Shown here: positions 1-5,662 of the stretch, piece by piece
Numbering within the stretch: the stretch's first letter is position 1
How the letters are laid out: every line of letters begins with the position of its first letter
Assembly (NCBI GenBank): GCA_030632465.1
Contig: DAOVUR010000044.1
Span: forward strand, 1-11,020
Source of the DNA: a bacterium
GTDB taxonomy: Bacteria; Verrucomicrobiota; Kiritimatiellia; UBA8416; CAMZLY01
Length of the DNA: 11,020 nucleotides
Direction of reading: 5' to 3'
Translations under genes and position numbers: made by a program
Notes under the pieces: model-generated
What the model was told of the DNA's origin: nothing
The model's database searches: none
What the model saw: the letters and a program-made list of their open reading frames with translations, nothing else

Positions 1-482
1 CCATTGATTCATTTGTCATCATGCCAAACCATATTCATGTAATCATCGAAATAACACACCGTAAATCACGTAATACAATTGGTCGTAGGGGCGTATTGCA
101 TACGCCCCCGTGCGCGCCCCCGTGCGCGCCCCCATGCACGCCCCCATGCACGCCAGATATTCAGGCATCCGCCGACATTCAGTCAAGGGGCGTATGCAAT
201 ACGCCCCTACGTTCCCCATCCCATACAATTGGCGCGGTTGTTCGCGGAATCAAATCGACAACAACCAGACAAATAAACAAATCACAAAACATACCAGGCA
301 CAAAATTATGGCAACGTAATTATTGGGAACATATTGTGCGAAATGAAAATGAATTAATCAGGATTCGTAATTACATCAAACATAATCCGGAAAAATGGCT
401 AAATGATAAATTAAACAATGGTGCGGGTAATATTGTCATGGATCAAACAGAACAGTATGCATATGAATCATGGATGGTATAA
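1..482 (+). CDS. REP-associated tyrosine transposase (RAYT, Y1_Tnp / TnpA_REP family), 5'-truncated by the window edge
   Basis: This is the C-terminal part of a single-strand DNA transposase of the HUH/Y1 class, which mobilises or maintains REP palindromes. The frame is open from base 3, ahead of the first ATG at 21, and reads IDSFVIMPNHIHVI. That is the family's HUH block (His-x-His of PNHIH), which normally lies about 50-70 residues into the protein, so the true start is outside the window. Near the C-terminus NYIKHNPEKW carries the Tyr expected to be the nucleophile, after the usual WQRNYWEHIVRNENE block. Between these motifs is a 42-codon low-complexity insert (bases 85-210) made of two inverted REP-like palindromes and a PPCA/PPCT repeat. 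It keeps the frame and sits where RAYTs have a variable loop. The TAA at 480-482 is 8 nt from the end of the convergent ATPase gene. Family assignment is strong; whether the enzyme is active cannot be judged. Confidence 0.88.
   Translation, partial: IDSFVIMPNHIHVIIEITHRKSRNTIGRRGVLHTPPCAPPCAPPCTPPCTPDIQASADIQSRGVCNTPLRSPSHTIGAVVRGIKSTTTRQINKSQNIPGTKLWQRNYWEHIVRNENELIRIRNYIKHNPEKWLNDKLNNGAGNIVMDQTEQYAYESWMV
85..210. repeat. Inverted pair of REP-like palindromes inside the transposase gene
   Basis: Bases 85-108 and 187-210 are exact reverse complements over 24 nt. Each also contains its own hairpin: arms GGGGCGTAT and ATACGCCCC around a 3-nt loop (88-108 and 187-207). The block is 126 nt long, a multiple of three, so it adds 42 in-frame codons to the RAYT gene without a stop. 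The structure (two head-to-head palindromes with a short spacer, linked to a RAYT) matches a REP doublet or BIME. Confidence 0.9.
105..152. repeat. Four 12-nt GC-rich tandem repeats between the two palindromes
   Basis: The spacer begins with two copies of CCCCCGTGCGCG followed by two copies of CCCCCATGCACG, at 105-116, 117-128, 129-140 and 141-152. Each 12-nt unit adds four residues (PPCA or PPCT) to the transposase. The units share the CCCC of the left palindrome's right arm, which suggests they grew from it by slippage. Confidence 0.9.
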
Positions 483-490
483 TCACCCCA

Positions 491-1057
491 TCAGACGGCG
501 CCAACAAGATCATATAATTCACGCAGACATTCACGAAGATTTCCGCCATGCCTTTTATATAGATCATTCAGATCAACATCTAACGATTCTGAATACAATT
601 CAGCGACAAGCATTTGTAACAATTTCTGCGACGTCTGATGTCTATGTAATAATGGCAGGTGCGAATATCTATGCGATGTAGTAATAAAACAGGGTAACCC
701 ACGAGCCAGCCAGCGTACACGCCACCAGATATACCACGGCAGTTGCTCTGCACCATCAAGTAGTAAGGCCGTCTGACTATCCATCCCCTGCAATAGTGCC
801 AAATCCACATTACCGCCTTCACTGTTCAAACGAACTATACGTGTGGATATGCCGCGTTCTTCAAGCGCATCTGCAAGTTCAAGCAGAAGCGTAGTCTTGC
901 CGCTTCCTTTGGGTCCCACCAATGAGCCGCGCCCACGCTGTTGATCCAGCCGCTTGAGCAAAGCATCAACATCAACGCCCTGTTCCCTGAAAAGTAACGC
1001 TTCAACACTCTCAGATCTAAATGGGTTTTCATCTGCACGCATAATCATACTCCGCAT
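491..1057 (-). CDS. Small P-loop ATPase with DGAEQL Walker B, function unknown
   Basis: This is a 188-residue predicted cytoplasmic P-loop NTPase. Counting from the ATG at 1057, the Walker A is GPKGSGKTT (48-56) and the Walker B is ALLLDGAEQL (97-106), with the Asp followed by Gly and a Glu three residues further on. FITTSHR (about 124-130) looks like the strand carrying a sensor-type polar residue. The N-terminus contains NPFR, recalling a family of small uncharacterised ATPases I associate with planctomycete-type genomes, and more loosely ExeA/AAA proteins. No partner domain is fused. A longer frame begins with GTG at 1063, but AGGTG at 1067-1063 lies 5 nt before the ATG at 1057, so I prefer the ATG. 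It is the last gene of the four-gene cluster and starts right after the arrestin-like gene's TAG, so translation is probably coupled. The substrate is unknown. Confidence 0.8.
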   Translation of the reverse strand: MRSMIMRADENPFRSESVEALLFREQGVDVDALLKRLDQQRGRGSLVGPKGSGKTTLLLELADALEERGISTRIVRLNSEGGNVDLALLQGMDSQTALLLDGAEQLPWYIWWRVRWLARGLPCFITTSHRYSHLPLLHRHQTSQKLLQMLVAELYSESLDVDLNDLYKRHGGNLRECLRELYDLVGAV

Positions 1058-1065
1058 ACTCACAC

Positions 1066-1455
1066 CTAAACCACAGGCATAGTACTCTGCATCTTTGCTA
1101 TGCCCGAAAGCTCACATACAACCCCGTCAGGTGCCATAACCAACTTTGCCACATCGCTATGTTTCCCAACTACAGCCTCTACGCCCCAAGCGACACTAAC
1201 CAAGCGCCCATGAAAACTGTACGGCTCAACTGGTAATTGAAAACTAAAATCGAATAGCTGCTGATTACTAGGGTCTGGCACTTCAACTTCATCAACTATC
1301 ACAATATCCTCAGTCCCCTTCCCGCTGGTTTTCCAGAAAAGACGTACAGAAGCAGAACGAGGCGAATCCTCCAATTCCCAACCAGCCTTACCCGCAATAG
1401 TTGCTCCAGGATTAACATGGTCTTTATCAAGCTGAACACGAATTTGATTACTCAT
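1066..1455 (-). CDS. Small arrestin-like beta-sandwich protein, hypothetical
   Basis: This is a 129-residue protein with no signal peptide or membrane segment. I do not recognise a named family with certainty. Alternating hydrophobic strands, an early 'NPGATIAGKAGWEL' loop, then FSFQLPVEPYSFHGRLVSV resemble the N-terminal sandwich of bacterial arrestin-like proteins, in which a polyproline-flanked 'PxSxxG.L..v.W' block is common. The start is chosen at 1455 (MSNQ): GAGG lies 7 nt upstream, and the ATG overlaps the TGA of the upstream membrane-protein gene by one base (TGATG), a standard translational-coupling arrangement. An ATG at 1461 has almost no spacer to that Shine-Dalgarno. The C-terminal domain of the upstream membrane protein seems to share the same fold, so the two may be paralogous partners. 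Likely a scaffold or adaptor rather than an enzyme (inference). Confidence 0.7.
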   Translation of the reverse strand: MSNQIRVQLDKDHVNPGATIAGKAGWELEDSPRSASVRLFWKTSGKGTEDIVIVDEVEVPDPSNQQLFDFSFQLPVEPYSFHGRLVSVAWGVEAVVGKHSDVAKLVMAPDGVVCELSGIAKMQSTMPVV

Positions 1456-3173
1456 CAACATACCTCTTTCGGGTTAACATTAAGGATATAATTTTCTGTA
1501 ACATCCGGCCAATGCGGAACATCTCCATGCACCTTCAACTTCCATACAATTTTATTATTAGAAGATTTAAAACTGTGCATAGCAGCTTTTGGGATAACAA
1601 GTTGGAATTCGTCACGCCTCGCTATCTGAAACCTCTCTGTTGAATATAACACTTTCTTAAAAAACTCCCGCGTATCAGTAACAGTATCAGTGCCCCTTCG
1701 GTAAGTTGCATGTTCTTCACCTATCAGCGAAACCGTAAGCGCCTCTAAACGGGCAATATTACCCGAAATACTGAATGCTATGTCCTCCTCTGCTCCAGGA
1801 TAAAAAATAGACGGAGGAGTCTGAATCTTAATTGTCGGATTAAATATCCGCAAAATATTAAAAATCAGTGCTACGATAGCACCCATACCTATGATCACAA
1901 AAATAGAGATAAAGAAAGTTGACCCTATCGGCTTTGCACCGCGCATCCAATCCTTCACGATATCCACAACAAAAACAGAAACAATACCATTCCACAAAAG
2001 AGCAAAGAATAGTATTCCGGAAATACGTTTTGCGTGCCCTGATGCGGGCTCAAAAACTGTTTCCAGCGATGATGCATCAAACCGCTTACCACGTTTCTTT
2101 CTAGTGGCACGTGAATATCGCCCTGAACTATGAACCTCCATCTTCCCGCTAAGTGCAACAATAAGTATAATACCGCCCACAAGTGTAAAAATCAACGGAA
2201 GCAGCCCCAAATAGAGCGCATTCCCAGCATTACGTTTAACAACACTTTTCCGTACATCATCAGGGTCAATATATAGTTTAAACTTCTTACCTTTAGGGTA
2301 TTTCCGCACTACACTAGCCTTACCGCCATGCCCGCTACTTGACCCACTCGTAAATTTATAACGATCACCATGATAAGTCTGTTCATTACATCTGTACTTA
2401 TAAGCGATATAGACGCTATATGTAGTGCCATCGTCACTAGAATGTGACCGCACTTTACTATCAAGCACCACGGCATCAACTTCCACCCATGTTTTAGCCG
2501 CCTGCTGAAGTCTAAACGGCTTAACAAAAGTAAAGTTGGTGACAACAAGACCAATTATTATAAAAATCGAACAGAACAAGCCTATAAAAATCTTTGTAGA
2601 CTTACCTGAGCTAGCTCCTGCCGTAACTGATTTCTTAGCACTTGCCGTAGTTGCTCGCTTTCGCTTGGGCACCCAAGCAAAAATAACCATGCCATATCCT
2701 ATCAGAACGAAAATAGAACAGAAAGCTGCTGGCCCGAGAATTACGCCCATTGAAGCACTGCCACGTGCTATAACTGCCTTCTTTGGCTCTGACGGATCAA
2801 CATAACAAGAGTGCTTACTTCCTTTGGCATATGCCTTCAGCATACGTTGCCTAGTCGCTACATCATTAAATGTATTACCTGCCCCATACTTCTCTCCCTG
2901 ATACTTCACGCCATCATAACTGTAGCTATAACGAATTTCTAGACGATACCCGTCACCAGTACTCTTCACATCAACATGCTCCACCACGCATGGTGCTGCC
3001 GCCCACCCTTGCCTTGCACGCTGCTCGATACCAGCACTCACAGCCATAATCATAATAAACAAACCTATCGACCCAAACATCAAGCCAAAGAGCGTCATGC
3101 CAATTTTATTAGCAATGGAAACCTTACCATTTTTACGTATAGTATTTATATTATTGTGAAAGTCTATTCTCAT
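1455..3173 (-). CDS. Six-TM membrane protein with two DUF3592-like repeats and a C-terminal arrestin-like domain
   Basis: The protein has 572 residues. Hydrophobic segments lie near 27-47, 140-167, 195-213, 318-342, 383-404 and 417-442. Two similar units are visible: TM, a beta-rich loop of about 100-120 residues, TM. The loops carry matching landmarks: YDGVKYQGEKYGAG with CYVDPSEPKKAVI (about 86-135), and CNEQTYHGDRYKFTSG with LYIDPDDVRKSVV (about 262-312). That is the DUF3592 pattern ('W..V.A.V', a hydrophobic core, then 'vY.DP..P..svi'). After the last TM pair, residues about 447-572 form a soluble sandwich (PGAEEDIAFSISG, LTVSLIGEEHATY, KIVWKLKVHGDVPHWPD) resembling an arrestin-like domain. 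The linkers at 170-193 and 343-364 are strongly basic and probably cytoplasmic. The start is 2 nt after the cupin gene's TAA and its Shine-Dalgarno is weak; a later Met (residue 26) is possible. No catalytic motif is visible. Confidence 0.72.
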   Translation of the reverse strand: MRIDFHNNINTIRKNGKVSIANKIGMTLFGLMFGSIGLFIMIMAVSAGIEQRARQGWAAAPCVVEHVDVKSTGDGYRLEIRYSYSYDGVKYQGEKYGAGNTFNDVATRQRMLKAYAKGSKHSCYVDPSEPKKAVIARGSASMGVILGPAAFCSIFVLIGYGMVIFAWVPKRKRATTASAKKSVTAGASSGKSTKIFIGLFCSIFIIIGLVVTNFTFVKPFRLQQAAKTWVEVDAVVLDSKVRSHSSDDGTTYSVYIAYKYRCNEQTYHGDRYKFTSGSSSGHGGKASVVRKYPKGKKFKLYIDPDDVRKSVVKRNAGNALYLGLLPLIFTLVGGIILIVALSGKMEVHSSGRYSRATRKKRGKRFDASSLETVFEPASGHAKRISGILFFALLWNGIVSVFVVDIVKDWMRGAKPIGSTFFISIFVIIGMGAIVALIFNILRIFNPTIKIQTPPSIFYPGAEEDIAFSISGNIARLEALTVSLIGEEHATYRRGTDTVTDTREFFKKVLYSTERFQIARRDEFQLVIPKAAMHSFKSSNNKIVWKLKVHGDVPHWPDVTENYILNVNPKEVC

Positions 3174-3175
3174 AT

Positions 3176-3496
3176 TTATTCACTATCCCCTATATGCTTG
3201 ATAACAAGTAGTTTTAAATCATTCTTACCTGCATTAATTACAGAGCGCTCACTACCAGCTGTTGATTCAATCAAGTCGCCGCTTACAACATCACAGGACA
3301 CGCCATCAGAGATCAGCTTGCCCACACCTTCAACAACATAAAATGATACAGCGATATCAAGAACATGTGACGCAACCTCAGAACCTGGCCGTAACGTCAA
3401 CACCACAAATTCACACCCATTAGCCACGTGCAGCCTCCTTCCACATGCACCACCAACATCAAAAACAACCTCTCCCTGCGATTCAGATATTTTCAT
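3176..3496 (-). CDS. Small single-domain cupin, probably without a metal site
   Basis: This 106-residue protein has a cupin_2-like layout: strand-rich, with a first motif region at P37-G38...H44...Y53-V-V-E-G-V-G59 and a second at S72-G-D74...N88-A-G90. Metal-binding cupins normally supply His-x-His and Glu in motif 1 and one His in motif 2. Here only H44 remains; the second His position is Leu46 and motif 2 has Arg/Ser in place of His. It is therefore more likely a binding or regulatory cupin than an oxygenase or isomerase. It is the first gene of the four-gene cluster. GGAG (3510-3507) lies 10 nt before the ATG at 3496; another ATG at 3503 is out of frame. The fold call is fairly confident, the function unknown. 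Confidence 0.75.
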   Translation of the reverse strand: MKISESQGEVVFDVGGACGRRLHVANGCEFVVLTLRPGSEVASHVLDIAVSFYVVEGVGKLISDGVSCDVVSGDLIESTAGSERSVINAGKNDLKLLVIKHIGDSE

Positions 3497-3526
3497 GCCT
3501 CATAAGCTCCTAATTTATTAAGTTGC

Positions 3527-3555
3527 AATATAGTTACTTGAAACAGGCCGCGAAA
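3527..3555 (-). promoter_or_regulatory. Possible sigma-70-type promoter for the cupin/DUF3592 cluster
   Basis: On the minus strand TTTCGC (3555-3550) and TATATT (3532-3527) are 17 nt apart, about 30 nt upstream of the cupin start. The -10 box is fair and the -35 poor. A promoter is expected here because a strong terminator for clpX lies just upstream. Sequence support alone is weak. Confidence 0.3.
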
Positions 3556-3572
3556 TCGAGGAAATTTGCTCT

Positions 3573-3612
3573 AAAACAAAAAAAGCCGGATATTCAACAC
3601 AATGAATATCCG
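3573..3612 (-). terminator. Rho-independent terminator after clpX
   Basis: On the minus strand a perfect 10-bp stem CGGATATTCA / TGAATATCCG (3612-3603 with 3596-3587) closes a 6-nt loop. After GC it runs into seven Ts (3584-3578), a G and four more Ts. It lies about 58 nt after the clpX stop and separates the tig-clpP-clpX transcript from the cupin-led cluster. Confidence 0.88.
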
Positions 3613-3639
3613 ACTATATTATTAGCACATACCGATAAC

Positions 3640-3667
3640 TAACAATTAACAACTAATCATTAACAAT
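3640..3667. repeat. Four imperfect 7-nt tandem repeats (TAACAAT)
   Basis: Read on the plus strand, the units are TAACAAT, TAACAAC, TAATCAT and TAACAAT. They fill the space between the clpX stop codon and the terminator. They look like slippage-prone low-complexity DNA; no function is apparent. Confidence 0.7.
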
Positions 3668-3669
3668 TA

Positions 3670-4932
3670 TTAAGATGCTTTCTTAAGAATATTAGTAATT
3701 GCTTCTGGATCTACACGATGATCTACAATCATCTGTTTCGTAATCTTAACACTCTTGCCCTGACAAGAACTTGGTGCTTCATACATCACATCCAACATCA
3801 GATGCTCAAAGATAGTACGCAACCCTCTTGCACCAGTACCCTTGCTTACCGCCTGATGAGCAACTTCTCGCAATGCACTATCAGTAAATGAAATCTTCAC
3901 ATCTTCCATAGCCAATAATTTCTTATACTGACTTGTCATACAGCTCTTAGGTTCAATAAGAATACGTACCAAATCCTCCTTGGTAAGCTCTTTCATCTGC
4001 GCAATAATAGGAATACGCCCAATAAGTTCTGGAATCAAACCATACTTAACCAAATCTTCCGGTTCAACAGCAATGTCTTCTTTCTTATCAACCTTAACCT
4101 TTTTAGCAGACTTCTGTTCTTCATGGAACCCCATTTTTTGACTTCCCATACGACGACTGGAAATATCGTCAAGACCAACAAAAGCTCCACCACAAATAAA
4201 TAGAATATTTGAAGTGTTAATCTTGATATATTCCTGCTGCGGATGCTTACGACCACCGCCTGGCGGAACACGACATACGGAACCTTCAAGAATCTTCAAT
4301 AACGCCTGTTGCACACCTTCACCAGAAACGTCACGTGTAATAGATACATTCTCTGTCTTACGGCCAATCTTATCGATCTCATCAACATAGATAATTCCCA
4401 TTTCAGCGCGACCAACATCCATATCAGATGCCTGTAACAAGCTTAACAGAATATTTTCTACATCTTCACCAACATAACCAGCCTCAGTAAGTGTTGTAGC
4501 ATCCACAATAGTGAATGGAACATCAAGAAGTTTAGCCAAAGTGCGAGCCAATAAAGTTTTACCGCTTCCCGTAGGCCCCATCAACATGATATTACTCTTC
4601 TCTATCTCAACATCAGCATACTCACTATCCTCAAAGTGAGCACCTTGCACCAAACGCTTATAATGATTATGAACGGCAACAGATAACACCTTTTTTGTAT
4701 ATTCATGACCAATAACATACTGATCCAGCGACTCTTTGATTTCATGCGGCAGAGGGACTTTCAGTCCATCCCTATTCGCCGTGGACTTCATCTCACCACT
4801 ACTAGCGAGCATGCTGTCACAATATTTAATACAGTCACTACAGATATTTACTCCGTCAGGACCTGCGATTATCATTCTATTCTGATTTGCCGTCTTACCG
4901 CAAAAAGAACATATATCAGCTTTCTTCGGCAT
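3670..4932 (-). CDS. clpX: ATP-dependent Clp protease ATP-binding subunit ClpX
   Basis: A 420-residue hexameric AAA+ unfoldase that recognises tagged substrates and feeds them to ClpP. The features are complete: N-terminal zinc-binding Cys4 (C8, C11, C31, C34); Walker A GPTGSGKT (119-126); pore-1 loop GYVG (152-155); Walker B IIYVDEID (180-187); RKH pore loop (228-230); LIPELIGR; and the sensor-2 block GARGLR near the C-terminus. Length is normal (E. coli has 424). The ClpP-docking tripeptide, usually IGF or LGF, reads MGF at 267-269 in the matching position. The gene starts 2 nt after clpP, with only a modest AGGG about 9 nt upstream of its ATG, so it is probably coupled to clpP. It is the last gene of the tig-clpP-clpX run, followed by an intrinsic terminator. 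Confidence 0.98.
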   Translation of the reverse strand: MPKKADICSFCGKTANQNRMIIAGPDGVNICSDCIKYCDSMLASSGEMKSTANRDGLKVPLPHEIKESLDQYVIGHEYTKKVLSVAVHNHYKRLVQGAHFEDSEYADVEIEKSNIMLMGPTGSGKTLLARTLAKLLDVPFTIVDATTLTEAGYVGEDVENILLSLLQASDMDVGRAEMGIIYVDEIDKIGRKTENVSITRDVSGEGVQQALLKILEGSVCRVPPGGGRKHPQQEYIKINTSNILFICGGAFVGLDDISSRRMGSQKMGFHEEQKSAKKVKVDKKEDIAVEPEDLVKYGLIPELIGRIPIIAQMKELTKEDLVRILIEPKSCMTSQYKKLLAMEDVKISFTDSALREVAHQAVSKGTGARGLRTIFEHLMLDVMYEAPSSCQGKSVKITKQMIVDHRVDPEAITNILKKAS

Positions 4933-4934
4933 TA

Positions 4935-5549
4935 TTACTTGCCCTTCTTTTTATCTTTACGACTCTCAACAACCTCATCAACCAGCCCATAAGCACACGC
5001 TTCTGCGGCCGACATGAAGTTATCGCGATCTGTATCAACTTCGATCTCCTTGATGGCTTTACCTGTGTGATGAGCAAGAATACTGTTTAAGCTATCACGT
5101 ATCCGCAATATCTCCTGTGCCTGAATACTGATATCACTAGCCTGCCCCTGCACACCACCCAATGGCTGATGTATCATAATGCGTGCATTTGGTAGCGCGA
5201 AGCGTTTTCCCTTTGTGCCTGCAGTCAACAATATTGCCCCCATGCTAGCAGCCTGTCCAACACAGTACGTAGCTACATCACAACGCAAAAACTGAATCGT
5301 GTCATAAATTGCCATCCCGGCAGTAACAGATCCACCTGGAGAATTAATGTAAATACTAATATCCTTCTCAGCATCTTCTGCCTGCAAGAAAAGTAGCTGC
5401 GCAATAATAAGGTTACTAACAGAATCATCAATTCCTGAACCAATAAATATAATACGATCTTTTAATAAGCGTGAAAAAATGTCATACGCGCGTTCACCGC
5501 GACCTGTCTGTTCAACAACCATTGGAACAAGCTGATTCTGAAAACTCAT
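4935..5549 (-). CDS. clpP: ATP-dependent Clp protease proteolytic subunit ClpP
   Basis: A serine peptidase (family S14) that forms the double-heptamer proteolytic chamber working with ClpX. The catalytic triad is intact. Counting from the upstream ATG at 5561, Ser106 lies in GQAASMGA, His131 in MIHQPLGG and Asp180 in DTDRDNF; subtract 4 for the preferred start. The oxyanion loop SPGGSVTAG and the N-terminal VVEQTGRGERAYDI are canonical. I place the start at 5549 (MSFQNQ, 204 residues) because GGAG lies 6 nt upstream; the ATG at 5561 overlaps that Shine-Dalgarno. There is no long N-terminal propeptide, only about a dozen residues before the axial-loop region. The lysine-rich C-terminal tail (KDKKKGK) is slightly unusual. 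It follows tig after a 113-nt gap containing a hairpin repeat and precedes clpX by 2 nt. Confidence 0.98.
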   Translation of the reverse strand: MSFQNQLVPMVVEQTGRGERAYDIFSRLLKDRIIFIGSGIDDSVSNLIIAQLLFLQAEDAEKDISIYINSPGGSVTAGMAIYDTIQFLRCDVATYCVGQAASMGAILLTAGTKGKRFALPNARIMIHQPLGGVQGQASDISIQAQEILRIRDSLNSILAHHTGKAIKEIEVDTDRDNFMSAAEACAYGLVDEVVESRKDKKKGK

Positions 5550-5583
5550 ATCAATCTCCATCTGTTTTTATAATTATATACAA

Positions 5584-5650
5584 GGTCCCTGAGCGGAGCC
5601 GAAGGGCCGTGTCACCATACATTGGGGCATTTCGGCTTCGCTCAATGACC
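5584..5650. repeat. Imperfect inverted repeat (REP/MITE-like) between tig and clpP
   Basis: The 20-nt arms 5584-5603 (GGTCCCTGAGCGGAGCCGAA) and 5631-5650 (reverse complement GGTCATTGAGCGAAGCCGAA) agree at 17 of 20 positions around a 27-nt centre. The 'GGTCaTTGAGCGaAGCCGAA' motif resembles dispersed intergenic repeats seen in many bacterial genomes. It has no T-tract on either side, so it is not a standard terminator, but it would fold in the tig-clpP mRNA. Confidence 0.75.
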
Positions 5651-5662
5651 CATTATATACTT

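Noticed and set aside
85..210. CRISPR array
   Set aside because: There are only two palindromes, in inverted rather than direct orientation, with a low-complexity spacer that is itself a tandem repeat.
43..276. Short overlapping frames on both strands reading GAYAIRP / GAYCIRP
   Set aside because: They are alternate-frame readings of the REP-like palindromes inside the transposase gene. The transposase frame explains the region with conserved motifs on both sides.
491..3496. Antiphage defence island next to a transposase
   Set aside because: No nuclease, methylase, toxin or known defence domain is visible; proximity to a RAYT and presence of an ATPase are not enough.
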